Shown here: positions 19,385 to 30,325 of the stretch, piece after piece
How positions within the stretch are numbered: the stretch's first letter is position 1
Layout of the letters: the number at the start of each line of letters is the position of its first letter
NCBI GenBank assembly: GCA_023284085.1
Contig: JAKVHY010000002.1
Location: 124,001-188,000, forward strand
Length of the DNA stretch: 64,000 bases
Direction: 5' to 3'
DNA from: Shewanella benthica
Lineage (GTDB): Bacteria; Pseudomonadota; Gammaproteobacteria; Enterobacterales; Shewanellaceae
Notes under the pieces: generated by a model
Databases searched by the model: none
Seen by the model: only the letters and a program-made list of their open reading frames with translations
What the model was told of the DNA's origin: nothing
Position numbers and translations under genes: made by a program

Positions 19385-19774
19385 TTAACCGCCTGCGGTT
19401 CTCTCTTTTATCGCCGACGTAATGGCACTAGCACCATGGCCATTAGCCTCGGCCCAATCTGTAATGGTCTTACCATCAGCTTCGGCAGCCGTAAGCTCTG
19501 ATACTGAAAGGCGTTTAGCGATGAAGGTGCCCACTTTATCTGAACCACTGTTCATTGCGGTTCGCAGTAAACTGTTTCCATCACATGTCACACCCGAATA
19601 GATATTACGCAGCTTTACGCGATTTTCTTTTAACTTTTTGCGTAAGCGGTTCTTATCGTTTGTTTGGACATAATTACAGATATTCGCAGCAAGTTGATCT
19701 GAATTGGCTTGTACTGGCATAGAAAATGCCGATGCCGCGATAATTGCAGCAATGCTTATAGGTAACAGACGCAT
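19385..19774 (-). CDS. Exported DUF3718-type protein
   Basis: 129-aa secreted protein. The ATG at 19774 is preceded by GAGGGAGT and opens a signal peptide (MRLLPISIAAIIAASAFSMPVQA). The mature part has two cysteines (ANICNYVQ and VTCDGNSLLR) that may form a disulfide, and a charged stretch LRKKLKENRVKLRNIY, the pattern of DUF3718 proteins of Shewanella and Vibrio. The C-terminal part (KTITDWAEANGHGASA) resembles one ankyrin-like unit. Function unknown. An ATG further upstream (19819) adds 15 residues without a ribosome site. Confidence 0.65.
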   Translation of the reverse strand: MRLLPISIAAIIAASAFSMPVQANSDQLAANICNYVQTNDKNRLRKKLKENRVKLRNIYSGVTCDGNSLLRTAMNSGSDKVGTFIAKRLSVSELTAAEADGKTITDWAEANGHGASAITSAIKERTAGG

Positions 19775-19875
19775 CTGATACTCCCTCTTATTATTTATTT
19801 TTATACTGTAGAGCATCAAACTAGCAAAATTTTACATGCCCCACCCTAAATCTGAAACATAACACTGACGCTAAT

Positions 19876-20358
19876 TTAACATTTTTTCACCAAGTTGATA
19901 AAGCTATATTCTAAACCTTTATCATTTATTGCTGTTTCTTGGCTGATCCGCTGCCAAGATCCATCATCCCACCGGGGAAAATGAGTATCGCCATCGACAT
20001 CTAAATTAATCTCGGTGAGATAGAGTTTATCGGCTTGGCTTAAAAGAGCGGCATAAAGCTGTCCACCACCTATCACCACGAGCTCTTCACATTCTCCAGC
20101 CGCTGCAACTGCGCTTTCAAACGAGGTCACACAGGTCACTCCTGCGATGCTCAAGCCTTCTTGGCGGCTAATGACTATATTGAGTCTTCCCGGAAGAGCG
20201 CGACCTATGGATTCATAGGTCTTACGCCCCATGACTATTGGCTTACCTAAGGTCATGGCCTTGAAGTGCTTGAGGTCTTCAGGGAGATGCCAAGGCATCT
20301 TATTATCTTTTCCAATGACACGATTATTAGCCATCGCAACTATCATGGCAATTTTCAT
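19876..20358 (-). CDS. folA: Dihydrofolate reductase
   Basis: 160-aa DHFR that reduces dihydrofolate to tetrahydrofolate with NADPH. The motifs are typical: MIVAMANNRVIGKDNKMPWHLPEDL with the catalytic acidic residue in the last segment, MGRKTYESIGRALPGR for NADPH, and VIGGGQLYAALL. Length equals E. coli FolA (159). The start has a good ribosome site (GGAGATAACT). It is 33 bases after yjjB on the same strand and may share its transcript. Confidence 0.96.
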   Translation of the reverse strand: MKIAMIVAMANNRVIGKDNKMPWHLPEDLKHFKAMTLGKPIVMGRKTYESIGRALPGRLNIVISRQEGLSIAGVTCVTSFESAVAAAGECEELVVIGGGQLYAALLSQADKLYLTEINLDVDGDTHFPRWDDGSWQRISQETAINDKGLEYSFINLVKKC

Positions 20359-20391
20359 AGTTATCTCCGGGAGATCTGTGACCCACTAAAA

Positions 20392-20871
20392 TTAAATAAT
20401 GGGTCGACTTCTAAAGTAGAGCAAACCGGGCATGGCTAAGCCTACCGATAAAGCACCAAGAATAAACACCGTTTTTAGGCCATTACTGATCACCTGAGAT
20501 GTGAGCTCTGGACTGATCTCTGATTGTGCCGTCAGCTGAACCAAAGCGATAACGGTATTGAACGCATAGGTTCCAGGAACCATAGGAATAATCGCTGCAA
20601 CAGCGTACATGAGAGGCGGTGCCAGATGACGTTTGGCAAAGCCTATGGTGATAAGTCCCACCAGAGCCGCTGCCGCAAATGTCGCCCACTCGATGGGCAA
20701 ACCGATATAGAGCAGTAAGGTTCTGCTACTGTGGCCTATCGCTCCCGCTAACGCACAATAGGGAAGGAATCGTTTGGGTACATTAAATACCATGGCGAAA
20801 CCTACAGCCGGTATCGCCGAAAACAGCGCATCATTAAGCAAAGAAAAAACGAGTGCAATGATTTGTTCCAT
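20392..20871 (-). CDS. yjjB: Threonine/serine exporter-like membrane protein YjjB
   Basis: 159-aa protein with about five membrane helices, the ThrE_2/DUF3815 half of the ThrE exporter family. ATG 20871 overlaps the stop of yjjP by one base (TGATG), and gives the usual length (E. coli YjjB 157 aa); an upstream in-frame start at 20952 lies inside yjjP and is unlikely. In E. coli YjjP and YjjB together export succinate; here the two adjacent genes should form one transporter. The substrate in this organism is not shown. Confidence 0.88.
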   Translation of the reverse strand: MEQIIALVFSLLNDALFSAIPAVGFAMVFNVPKRFLPYCALAGAIGHSSRTLLLYIGLPIEWATFAAAALVGLITIGFAKRHLAPPLMYAVAAIIPMVPGTYAFNTVIALVQLTAQSEISPELTSQVISNGLKTVFILGALSVGLAMPGLLYFRSRPII

Positions 20872-21632
20872 CAGAGAAATAACCCACCGAGTTGCATCGC
20901 CATCGTAATACCTATCACAGACGAGACGGTCAACAGTGTCGCATGTCCCCATCTTGAAATACCGACATTAAGATGACCCTTAACCATATCCGAAATCGAA
21001 TTTATCATGGGAAATCCTGGTACTAACATAAGCACACTCGCAGCCATTGGCAGTTTTGGGGTTTCAGTAAAGGGAATTTGATAGCCAAGCTGGGCAATTA
21101 ACGTTATCACGAAAGCCGTTACGGCAAAGTTTATCAATAAATTGAAATGATGTTTGGCAATAGAAACCCTGACGAACATGCCCACCGAAGACGCACAAAA
21201 GGTCAGTATCGATGCGGCAAGATCACCACCGAATAGATGACAGAAGCTCGCACATGACAAGCCAATCATAGGTACTAGGTAACGTGTGGGGTAGGTTCGA
21301 GGCTGAATCCGGGAAACCCGTTTCCTGACTTCATTGAGGCCATATATGCCTTTCTCTGTGAGTAAGCAGATCCTCTGCAGTTCACAGATAATGGTCATGT
21401 TAATACCATGCTCACGGGTGCGCCGAGTTGTAGTGATACAGCGGCCATGAACCAGGCTGGTTAATACCAGGGAGTTTGAAGAGATAGAAATTTCGACACT
21501 GGCGAGACCCAATGCATAGCCCAAGCGCTGACTGATCTCTTCAACCAGTTCAGAATCAGCGCCATAGGCTAGTAGGAGTTGAGCAACCCGGACAACTTGC
21601 CGGGTTATTTCATTTTGAGTATCTGCGTACAC
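20871..21632 (-). CDS. yjjP: Threonine/serine exporter-like membrane protein YjjP
   Basis: 253-aa membrane protein, the DUF1212/ThrE N-terminal half. A hydrophilic N-terminal domain (about 1-105, with LLAYGADSELVEEISQRLG) precedes about five membrane helices. It is translationally coupled to yjjB by a one-base overlap. The E. coli homologue is 256 aa. Together with YjjB it forms a split version of fused ThrE exporters. Confidence 0.88.
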   Translation of the reverse strand: MYADTQNEITRQVVRVAQLLLAYGADSELVEEISQRLGYALGLASVEISISSNSLVLTSLVHGRCITTTRRTREHGINMTIICELQRICLLTEKGIYGLNEVRKRVSRIQPRTYPTRYLVPMIGLSCASFCHLFGGDLAASILTFCASSVGMFVRVSIAKHHFNLLINFAVTAFVITLIAQLGYQIPFTETPKLPMAASVLMLVPGFPMINSISDMVKGHLNVGISRWGHATLLTVSSVIGITMAMQLGGLFL

Positions 21633-21693
21633 ATCAATCCCGAAGAATATAAACTCAGAATGGGGCTCCGATTTACACTAAAACCAGTAAGAC

Positions 21694-22884
<1,191 letters not shown>

Positions 22885-22948
22885 TTAAACGAATTATACT
22901 CGTTTCTGCTTGGGGTCGCCAAAACAATTCTTAAATATTTAAAACAAT

Positions 22949-22973
22949 AAAGCCCCACCAAAGGCGGGGCTTT
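22949..22973 (-). terminator. Terminator between rpmA and obgE
   Basis: Stem of about 11 bp (AAAGCCCC with GGGGCTTT as core, plus CC/GG and one G-T pair) and a 3-base loop; on the minus strand it is followed by ATTGTTTT. It separates the ribosomal-protein transcript from obgE, which may depend on read-through or its own promoter. Confidence 0.8.
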
Positions 22974-23001
22974 CATAAGCAATCTTAGCCGAAGCTAAAG
23001 A

Positions 23002-23259
<258 letters not shown>

Positions 23260-23271
23260 TTAGACTCCTAA

Positions 23272-23583
23272 TTAAGCGTTGATAGCTGTAATTTTAACTT
23301 CGGTAAACCACTGACGGTGGCCCATTTTTTTGTCGTGATGCTTACGACGACGGAACTTAACGATAGTAACTTTATCGTGACGGCCGTGGCTGATAACTTC
23401 AGCAACAACCTTTCCACCTTCGACTAAAGGTGCACCAATGTGTACAGTCTCACCGTCGGCAACCAAAAGAACTTGGTCAAATTCAACAGTATCGCCTGTA
23501 GCGACTTCTAATTTTTCTAAACGTAATGTATGGCCTTCAGCAACACGATGCTGCTTACCACCACTTTGAAAAACAGCATACAT
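23272..23583 (-). CDS. rplU: 50S ribosomal protein L21
   Basis: 103-aa ribosomal protein that binds 23S rRNA. ATG 23583 gives the normal start [17 protein letters not shown]; an ATG at 23610 adds nine unrelated residues. The C-terminal basic part ([17 protein letters not shown]) is typical. First gene of rplU-rpmA, divergent from ispB. The roughly 275-base gap between the two divergent genes should hold both promoters; I could not mark them with confidence. Confidence 0.98.
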   Translation of the reverse strand: MYAVFQSGGKQHRVAEGHTLRLEKLEVATGDTVEFDQVLLVADGETVHIGAPLVEGGKVVAEVISHGRHDKVTIVKFRRRKHHDKKMGHRQWFTEVKITAINA

Positions 23584-23858
23584 AGCTATTTTACTCCGGT
23601 ATTCTAACACGCCGGCTCATTTAATTGAGGCAGGGGTGTTATAAAAGCTTTAATGACAATGGTGGCGGATTCTACGCTAAGAAGAGTAAGCTGACAAGCC
23701 CTAATCACTAAAGAATAAAAAAAGATCATAATTACCCGCACTATTCTCCTCAAGTGCTGTTTTACGGCGCTTTTTTAGGTAGAATCCCATGATTATAACA
23801 TTAAGCATTAATTTTGGGCCGACAAATACTTTTCAGCCCCACGAACCAGAGCCTCTTT

Positions 23859-24830
23859 ATGGATTTGAACGCCATCCGTCAGTTAGCTGATAGCGACATG
23901 CAAGACGTCAACAAGCTTATATATGCACAACTTGAATCTGATGTTGCCCTGATCAATCAGTTAGGCTTCTACATTATTAATGGCGGCGGTAAACGCATGC
24001 GTCCATTACTCTCCATCTTGGCTGCACGTGCGATCGACTACCAAGGAGTGGCTCATCTGAAGCTAGCCGCTATCGTTGAGTTTATCCATACTGCGTCGCT
24101 TCTCCATGATGATGTCGTTGATGAGTCTATGCTACGTCGAGGAAGAGACACGGCCAATGCCCTGTTTGGTAACAGTGCCAGCGTGTTAGTCGGCGACTTC
24201 CTTTACACTCGTTCATTCCAAATGATGACCGAATTAGGCAGCATGAAGGTATTAGAGATGCTTGCCGACGCAACCAACGTACTGGCCGAAGGTGAAGTGC
24301 TGCAGTTAATGAACTGTAACGATCCTGACACCACTGAAGAAAGCTATATGCGTGTCATCTATTGTAAGACCGCCAAACTGTTTGAAGCCGCGACTCGACT
24401 CGCCGGCGTACTCGCCGACAGCCCGATAGAAATACAGACTGCACTGGCGGATTACGGCAAATACTTAGGCACCGCATTCCAGTTAACCGATGATCTACTC
24501 GACTACACGGCCAATACCGAAGAGTTAGGTAAGAACATAGGCGATGACTTAGCGGAGGGGAAACCTACGCTACCGCTAATCTATGCGATAGCTAACGGTA
24601 CCGAGAAAGAACAAGCATTAATACGTAAGGCCGTCGAGCTCGGTGATGGTACACAAAACATCGAAGAGATCCTCGTAGCACTGAACAACTGTGGCGCATT
24701 AAAATATACCCATAACAGAGCCTTAGAAGAGTCTGATAAGGCCATAGCAGCGTTAGCTTGCATTCCTGATAGCGAATACAAACAAGCCCTTATATCTCTG
24801 GCTAAAATTGCGGTAGAGAGAAACCACTAG
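23859..24830 (+). CDS. ispB: Octaprenyl diphosphate synthase
   Basis: 323-aa trans-prenyltransferase that makes the C40 side chain of ubiquinone and menaquinone. ATG 23859 gives exactly the length of E. coli IspB; an ATG at 23814 would add 15 residues. The first Asp-rich motif is LLHDDVVDES, with GGGKRMRP before it; the second is TDDLLDY. The gene is essential in most gammaproteobacteria and its position opposite rplU is conserved. A bidirectional terminator shared with mdh follows. Confidence 0.95.
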   Translation: MDLNAIRQLADSDMQDVNKLIYAQLESDVALINQLGFYIINGGGKRMRPLLSILAARAIDYQGVAHLKLAAIVEFIHTASLLHDDVVDESMLRRGRDTANALFGNSASVLVGDFLYTRSFQMMTELGSMKVLEMLADATNVLAEGEVLQLMNCNDPDTTEESYMRVIYCKTAKLFEAATRLAGVLADSPIEIQTALADYGKYLGTAFQLTDDLLDYTANTEELGKNIGDDLAEGKPTLPLIYAIANGTEKEQALIRKAVELGDGTQNIEEILVALNNCGALKYTHNRALEESDKAIAALACIPDSEYKQALISLAKIAVERNH

Positions 24831-24948
24831 AATAGATTACCGAGAGTTAACCTTTCAATAGGTAAAGGTGTAGTTTGGTATAAGATTCTGTTTGCTATAA
24901 AACACGGTTTTAGAGAATCAGCACCTCCATCTTCTTAGAGAAGAGATC

Positions 24949-24976
24949 AAAAAAGGAGCCCTAGGGCTCCTTTTTT
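24949..24976 (+). terminator. Bidirectional terminator between ispB and mdh
   Basis: A 28-base perfect palindrome, six A, GGAGCCC, its complement and six T. It works equally for both convergent genes. Confidence 0.9.
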
Positions 24977-25005
24977 ATTAGGCTTAATGCCAGAATATAT
25001 TAAGC

Positions 25006-25941
25006 TTACTTAACAAATTCTACGCCTAAGGTGATATCAGCTTTCAATGTATCTAGCATAGCATCACGGGCATTAGCTTCGAACTCACTCACGTCACCGT
25101 AAGCCAGAACTTTCTCTACGCCATTCTTACCCAGTAGAACTGGCTGAGCGAAGAATTCTGCATGCTCACTGCCACCATCGACATAGGCACACTCAACAAC
25201 ATTCTCTTCACCTTGAAGACCGCGAACCAAAGATAGACCGAAGCGACATGCAGCCTGGCCCATAGAAAGTGTCGCGCTGCCGCCACCGGCTTTAGCTTCA
25301 ACCACTTCGGTACCCGCATTCTGGATACGAGTCGTCATTGCGGCAACTTCTTCATCTGTAAAGCTTACGCCTTCTACCTGAGATAGTAGTGGAAGAATCG
25401 TCACACCACTGTGGCCACCGATAACACTTACTTTAACATCGGCAACGTTTAGTCCTTTCGCTTCGGCGATAAAGGTCTCAGAACGAATAACGTCTAGTGT
25501 CGTTATGCCGAATAGACGGTTCTTGTCATAAACACCGGCAGCTTTTAACACTTCAGCGGCGATAGCGACGGTGGTGTTGACTGGGTTAGTAATAATACCA
25601 ATCAAAGCTTTTGGACAAGTTGCGGCACATTTCTCCATCAGGTTTCTCACGATACCTGCGTTGATGTTAAACAGATCTGAACGATCCATGCCCGGCTTAC
25701 GTGCAACACCAGCAGAAATAAGCACCACATCGGCACCTTCCAGCGCAGCAGATGGATCTTGACCAGCAAAGCCTTTAACTTCGACTGCTGTCGGGATATG
25801 GCTTAAATCGACCGCAACACCAGGTGTTACAGGAGCAATATCATAAAGGGATAGTTTTGAACCGGCTGGCAATTGCGTTTTGAGTAATAGGGCAAGAGCC
25901 TGGCCAATACCACCAGCGGCACCAAGTACAGCAACTTTCAT
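25006..25941 (-). CDS. mdh: Malate dehydrogenase (NAD)
   Basis: 311-aa TCA-cycle enzyme, malate to oxaloacetate. ATG 25941, preceded by GGAGATAACT, starts [20 protein letters not shown] with the NAD motif; length as in E. coli Mdh (312). Substrate arginines lie in [10 protein letters not shown] and the active-site His in [10 protein letters not shown]. Divergent from argR across about 360 bases, a conserved arrangement. Confidence 0.97.
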   Translation of the reverse strand: MKVAVLGAAGGIGQALALLLKTQLPAGSKLSLYDIAPVTPGVAVDLSHIPTAVEVKGFAGQDPSAALEGADVVLISAGVARKPGMDRSDLFNINAGIVRNLMEKCAATCPKALIGIITNPVNTTVAIAAEVLKAAGVYDKNRLFGITTLDVIRSETFIAEAKGLNVADVKVSVIGGHSGVTILPLLSQVEGVSFTDEEVAAMTTRIQNAGTEVVEAKAGGGSATLSMGQAACRFGLSLVRGLQGEENVVECAYVDGGSEHAEFFAQPVLLGKNGVEKVLAYGDVSEFEANARDAMLDTLKADITLGVEFVK

Positions 25942-26012
25942 AGTTATCTCCGTCAATTCTTGGGTATTTGTGATATAGATCTATCTTTCCAGATGGCGCA
26001 ACATTACTGGAA

Positions 26013-26030
26013 TAATGAATAAATTTCAAT
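26013..26030. promoter_or_regulatory. Possible ARG box upstream of mdh
   Basis: AATGAATAAATTTCAATT matches the E. coli ARG-box palindrome (AATGAATAATTATTCATT) at 14 of 18 positions. It lies in the mdh-argR intergenic region. Weak on its own. Confidence 0.3.
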
Positions 26031-26207
26031 TATCCCTTGGTCTTGATTAGATTTTATTTCTAATTGCCATCGAGAAAACGTCTAAGCTGGTGAGCTATAC
26101 AGGCATTAACCTGCACTATCCGAGCTAAACAGATCGACTTCAGCTGTCAACTTAGTCCAAGTCTGGCTACATTTAGACGAGATAACAAATCTCACCCCTT
26201 GATAACT

Positions 26208-26221
26208 TGCATTTTTATTCA
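26208..26221. promoter_or_regulatory. Possible ARG box upstream of argR
   Basis: TGCATTTTTATTCA fits the ArgR core TGAAT-N4-ATTCA with one mismatch, 80 bases before argR. Autoregulation of argR is known in E. coli, so a box here is expected; binding is inferred only. Confidence 0.4.
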
Positions 26222-26301
26222 ATTTACTCGGGTATTTGTTGACAAAAAAGCCTGAAATATTCAAAATAGAGAAGATTTTTGAATAAAAGAACACAAAAAC
26301 T

Positions 26302-26772
26302 ATGCAAGCAAATAAAAATCAAGACGAACTTGTTAAGACCTTTAAGTTGATTTTGAAAGAGGAGCGTTTTGGCTCCCAGAGTGAAATTGTTATCGCCCTT
26401 CAAGGCGAAGGCTACAGCAACATCAATCAGTCGAAAGTCTCCAGAATGCTAAGTAAGTTTGGCGCGGTGCGAACCCGAAATGCCAAGCAGGAGATGGTTT
26501 ACTGCTTACCCGCTGAACTGGGTGTTCCCACGGCGGGAAGCCCGCTAAAGAACCTGGTACTGGATGTTGACCATAACCAAGCCATGATAGTCGTCAGGAC
26601 GAGTCCGGGAGCGGCCCAGCTAATTGCACGCTTGTTGGATTCTATAGGTAAGCCAGAGGGAATTCTTGGCACCATTGCCGGTGATGATACTATCTTCATT
26701 ACACCGGCTAATATAGACGAGATAAGCAGGACTTTAAATACGGTCAAGTCTCTGTTTAACTACACGGATTAA
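26302..26772 (+). CDS. argR: Arginine repressor ArgR
   Basis: 156-aa hexameric transcription regulator that uses L-arginine as co-repressor; same length as E. coli ArgR. N-terminal winged helix (1-70, [21 protein letters not shown]) and C-terminal oligomerisation and arginine-binding domain with the signature [11 protein letters not shown], whose two Asp bind arginine. Divergent from mdh with candidate ARG boxes in between. Terminator follows. Confidence 0.97.
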   Translation: MQANKNQDELVKTFKLILKEERFGSQSEIVIALQGEGYSNINQSKVSRMLSKFGAVRTRNAKQEMVYCLPAELGVPTAGSPLKNLVLDVDHNQAMIVVRTSPGAAQLIARLLDSIGKPEGILGTIAGDDTIFITPANIDEISRTLNTVKSLFNYTD

Positions 26773-26833
26773 TCAAAATCCCGAAGGGAAAAGTGAGATT
26801 CCAGGCCTCGGAAGATCATCAATCCCATCATCG

Positions 26834-26865
26834 AAAAAGGGACGCTTATGGCGTCTCTTTTCATT
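26834..26865 (+). terminator. Terminator after argR
   Basis: An 11-bp stem (AAAAGGGACGC with GCGTCTCTTTT, one G-T pair; 26835-26845 and 26851-26861) with loop TTATG, then TTTCATTTC. Confidence 0.75.
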
Positions 26866-27046
26866 TCATTATCAAAAAAACACCGACTCCAGGTACAACT
26901 AGCTCGCCCCCCCACACGCTTAGTTCGGCAGTTCCCTCCATACTCAAACGATAATTAACCGCAGAAGATATTCAATATATTGAATCACACTTTAATTCGT
27001 GCGAGAGTGAGTCAGACGATGAGAGGCAGCTTCAGGCTAAGGATGT

Positions 27047-27514
27047 ATGATGACAATAAATAAAATAATTAAAGTCGATGATGTTTGTTGGGAATCCTGG
27101 CAACATTCAGAACAATATACCAGCCAACAGAAACATATCGGCGATGCTGCAGGATGCGAAAAAATAGGTGTGACCATGGAGCGTCTCGCCCCGGGCAAAT
27201 TATCAACCGTAGCCCACTATCACACCAAGGAAGAGGAACACCTTTACGCCTTAGAGGGCGAAGCAACTTTGCTCATCGATGGCGAGCCTCACTCCTTTAA
27301 AAAAGGTGACTATATCTGCTTCAATGCCGATACAGCCGTAGCTCACACCCTCAGAAATGACTCAGAAAAAGAGTTTGTATTCCTGGTCATAGGCAACCGA
27401 GACAAGCACGACGTAGTGGTCTATCCGGAAAACAACAAGGTCTTGGTCCGGGCAGTCGATGAGATCTATGCCAAGCGTCCAACCAATTACTGGGATGCGG
27501 ATACTAAAGACTGA
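27047..27514 (+). CDS. Cupin-domain protein
   Basis: 155-aa cytoplasmic protein with one cupin beta-barrel (about 45-125). Motif 1 reads AHYHTKEEEHLYALEGEA, with two His and a Glu as metal ligands; motif 2 is KKGDYICFNADTAVAHTL with the fourth ligand. The C-terminal YAKRPTNYWDAD is conserved among single-cupin proteins of this type. The second ATG (27050) has the better distance to AAGGA, so the protein may begin MTINK. It stands alone. Substrate unknown; many relatives are sugar or small-molecule binding enzymes. Confidence 0.8.
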   Translation: MMTINKIIKVDDVCWESWQHSEQYTSQQKHIGDAAGCEKIGVTMERLAPGKLSTVAHYHTKEEEHLYALEGEATLLIDGEPHSFKKGDYICFNADTAVAHTLRNDSEKEFVFLVIGNRDKHDVVVYPENNKVLVRAVDEIYAKRPTNYWDADTKD

Positions 27515-27543
27515 TCAGGTTAATCTCAACCCCAGCACACCCG

Positions 27544-27586
27544 ATGGGCTAAACCGAAACTCCTAGTGAGTTTAGGTCTAGCCCAT
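27544..27586. other. Long imperfect hairpin downstream of the cupin gene
   Basis: ATGGGCT...AGCCCAT, AACC...GGTC and AAACTC...GAGTTT pair in order around a CTAGT loop, about 18 pairs. It may be a terminator or processing site for the cupin mRNA, but there is no T run. Confidence 0.5.
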
Positions 27587-27701
27587 TCAGCATTTAACGA
27601 CTAAGTGATACCTGCACAAAATTGCTCTCAGCGAGCCAAATAACAGCGTTCTGTAAAACAGATTCAAGCAGCCAAATAGTTCAGCTATATAGGCTTATCA
27701 G

Positions 27702-28694
27702 CTATGTCCCTCCATGCCCTCCGCCATGATGTCCGCCATTACCGTCACCACACACGTGAACATTTTCCTGTCCTCCGGCACTACCAGATTCGACAGTGAT
27801 CGAGCCTGCGTCTTTAAACATCTTAAAATTGCCACTGGTTACGTTATCAGATATCGGGTCATCAACATGGCCTAAGCAGCTATAGCCAATTCGGTAATCT
27901 CCTTCTGGCAGGTAGCCCATTGAAAAAAACCAATTACCATCACTGTCTTGCATCATACGAGTAACCGCTAACGGAGCCGTCATGTTATCTGGCGGGGTTA
28001 TCCCCATATCTGCCATATGTTCCAAACGGGTGACATTATTGGGATATAGATAAGCTAAATGGCTGAATAGGCCGCCGATAGGCGCTTCATCTGCATGAGT
28101 CGCTTCACAATCAGCAATCCACTGAGCGTCGACCTCTCCAAGCAGATGTCCCATATAGCGGTTGTCTACCGACCACATGCCTTCATGATGAAGCTGATAC
28201 TCACCTTGCTCATATGAGAGGCCACGGTATAGATCTATCTCTAACGTCATAGAGTGATGTTGACCAGCGACAATTTCAAAGTCTTCGACAGGTAAGTGGC
28301 CATCGGCGATACGTAGACCATGGCGGCCTTGACCGTTTTCCACATAACAGCCTTGGTTACCGTCACCCTCGACGATATTGAGATGAACATCCTGGTAGTG
28401 TCCCTCTGGTAATTCAATATCTGAAACGACCATGTGGCTATTCGCCCCCTGATAGTCGAGAAGGTTGAATGTCATTCCCCCTAAGTCGTACCTATGAACC
28501 TCTCCAGACGAGTCGGTCATAACAAGCTCACTCATTACCATGCCCACATGAGAAACCCCAAACATGGGCGAGTCAGATACAGCTAACGAAAACTGGCCAT
28601 TAGATGGCTCAGGGACGGGATCTGCACTGCCACCTCCACATGCCACGATCAAAAGCGATGTAGAAAAGAGTATTGCTGTTTTATATGCTTTCAT
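27702..28694 (-). CDS. DUF4382 lipoprotein, His-rich tail
   Basis: 330-aa predicted lipoprotein. ATG 28694 opens a signal with lipobox LIVACGGG (Cys near 20). The DUF4382 domain follows (about 33-180): FSLAVSDSPMFGVSHVGMVM, typical of proteins with a carbohydrate-binding-like beta fold. The second half is unassigned; the last 15 residues are glycine/histidine-rich (DGNGGHHGGGHGG) and could bind metal. An upstream ATG at 28712 adds six residues. It is isolated, with decayed DNA upstream. Function unknown. Confidence 0.75.
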   Translation of the reverse strand: MKAYKTAILFSTSLLIVACGGGSADPVPEPSNGQFSLAVSDSPMFGVSHVGMVMSELVMTDSSGEVHRYDLGGMTFNLLDYQGANSHMVVSDIELPEGHYQDVHLNIVEGDGNQGCYVENGQGRHGLRIADGHLPVEDFEIVAGQHHSMTLEIDLYRGLSYEQGEYQLHHEGMWSVDNRYMGHLLGEVDAQWIADCEATHADEAPIGGLFSHLAYLYPNNVTRLEHMADMGITPPDNMTAPLAVTRMMQDSDGNWFFSMGYLPEGDYRIGYSCLGHVDDPISDNVTSGNFKMFKDAGSITVESGSAGGQENVHVCGDGNGGHHGGGHGGT

Positions 28695-28859
28695 AGGGTC
28701 TCCACTATCCATCGTGTTTTTCTAATAATACTACTATATAGGTACTTACCGGGTAAAAGTAGTTAAAGTGTGAATGGACTGTATGGAAAAAATAGAGGCT
28801 GATCACAAATCGAGCATAAAAATAACAAGCTCAGTTAAACGAGTTCTAGATTTGATTGG

Positions 28860-29012
28860 TTACTGATGCTTCCACTGTCTGGTTTAACCCAAATAAAGGT
28901 CAGCTACATTTTGGCTGGTTAAAGACATCGCCATGCCGAAGGCCACACGCATAGCACTCATCATGAATTGACACTTATAGCTGCAACGGCTTCATTAAAC
29001 TTGTGGCTAAGC
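28860..29012 (-). pseudogene. Decayed copy of the 76-aa membrane-protein gene at 31768-31998
   Basis: The minus strand reads SAMRVAFGMAMSL then, with frame changes, ends WKHQ-stop; the intact gene reads SAMCVAFGMALSL and ends TEKHQ-stop. Plus-strand identity is visible over about 150 bases (for example AATAAAGGTCAG, ACATTTTGG and CCATGCC in register). The N-terminal half is largely lost and several indels and stops are present. The downstream plus-strand frame at 29003-29218 is not convincing. Confidence 0.75.
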
Positions 29013-29472
29013 GTAAGCTAGTCCACAAACAAGTGGTGACCGATATCGAGCATGAGTGGCACAGTCTCGATATCATACAAAGAACAACGACCACCAGTAA
29101 GCAATTGATTGTAATAGACATTGTTAGCAGCTATTCTTTCCCCACTCTTTGTGACGGGAATATATTCCAAAACGCACCCCATCATTTAGATGTAACCTTG
29201 GCCAGTACTGTTAGTTAGTTGCTTTTTCGGTACTGCAAATGAAAAAATGAAAAAATGAAAAATAACTCTGTACAATTTTTGATTATAAGGTAATATTTGC
29301 CTCGCTCAGCTGTTTAGAGTTATTAGAGATAAAGTAAAAAGTAAACCTTAGATTCTTCGTTATTGTTGTTATTCTCAGATTTCCCTTATCTTCATCGTCA
29401 CATTCAATAATTCAATTTCAGCACATCGCATACTGCGATATTTTTTATGAATTTAACTATAAGGGACACATC

Positions 29473-29685
29473 ATGTCTAATTCAACAACTGGTCTAGTAA
29501 AATGGTTTAACGAAGAGAAAGGTTTTGGTTTCATTACTCAAGACAATGGCGGCGCTGACGTATTCGTTCACTTCCGTTCAATCACTTCTGACGGCTTCAA
29601 GACTTTAGCTGAAGGCCAGAAAGTATCTTTCGAAGTAGAGCAAGGTCAAAAAGGCCTTCAAGCAGCTAACGTAGTTGCGCTTTAA
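29473..29685 (+). CDS. Cold-shock protein, CspA family
   Basis: 70-aa single cold-shock domain, a five-stranded barrel that binds single-stranded nucleic acid. RNP1 is KGFGFIT and RNP2 VFVHF, both complete. Ribosome site AAGGGA lies before the ATG. The non-coding stretch upstream is long (no gene from 29013 to 29472) and could hold a structured 5' leader as in cspA, but I do not see a clear cold box. A terminator hairpin follows after about 10 bases. The E. coli-type paralogue number cannot be assigned. Confidence 0.93.
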   Translation: MSNSTTGLVKWFNEEKGFGFITQDNGGADVFVHFRSITSDGFKTLAEGQKVSFEVEQGQKGLQAANVVAL

Positions 29686-29695
29686 CTTTGTAAGT

Positions 29696-29730
29696 TGACG
29701 TAAATGGTTTTAGGACCATTTACGTCATAT
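29696..29730 (+). terminator. Terminator after the cold-shock gene
   Basis: Perfect 12-bp stem TGACGTAAATGG / CCATTTACGTCA with an 8-base loop, followed by the A/T-rich ATATTTCATT rather than a clean T run. Confidence 0.75.
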
Positions 29731-30034
29731 TTCATTCTCAACTTATTCATTTATACCGGTTCTACGAAAATATTAACATTTCAATCATCTGCTTTATGTG
29801 TATGTCGTTACGTTTCTCACTTTCTTCGTTATATCATTATAAATAAACATTAAACATTTACAGCTTAAAGCTAATTGTAAGTTTGTACTTATAGTGCATT
29901 GATCTTGCTTATAAAAAAGTAAGTCAAAAAATATCATGCGCAGCAGATCAGACACAATTTAGGTATCAATATTGGTTCAACACCAAGTAAGCCAGCCAGC
30001 AGCTCCCTCCCCCCAATAAACAACAAGGTAATCA

Positions 30035-30244
30035 ATGACAGTAAACTTCAATATTTTTAAGGGTAAGATTTCTTGGAACGCACTAATCCATCAGTTAAAT
30101 AGTGATATATTACTACGCCATATTTTAATGAATGGTAATATAGACAACAGAAATATAGAGTTATCCTATTGTGATGAAACCTGCCAAGGTAAGATCATTA
30201 ATAGTAAAAATCAGCTTATCGGTAACTTCTCAATCTCCTGCTAG
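30035..30244 (+). CDS. Hypothetical 69-aa protein, possibly the start of a broken gene
   Basis: Reads MTVNFNIFKGKISWNALIHQ and has AAGGTAATC just before its ATG. No family recognised. After its TAG stop the same frame continues for 22 codons (YHKAVYIAVNDEAQVLMAAK) and a shifted frame then stays open to 30470, so this may be one older gene with a nonsense change and a frameshift. No gene is visible between the cold-shock terminator (29730) and 30034. Confidence 0.35.
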   Translation: MTVNFNIFKGKISWNALIHQLNSDILLRHILMNGNIDNRNIELSYCDETCQGKIINSKNQLIGNFSISC

Positions 30245-30325
30245 TACCATAAAGCTGTTTATATCGCAGTTAACGATGAAGCACAGGTTCTTATGGCGGC
30301 AAAACCAGAATGAAGGGGTTCATTA

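Noticed and set aside
29003..29218. 71-aa plus-strand frame
   Set aside because: Partly overlaps the decayed gene on the other strand, no good ribosome site, composition not protein-like.
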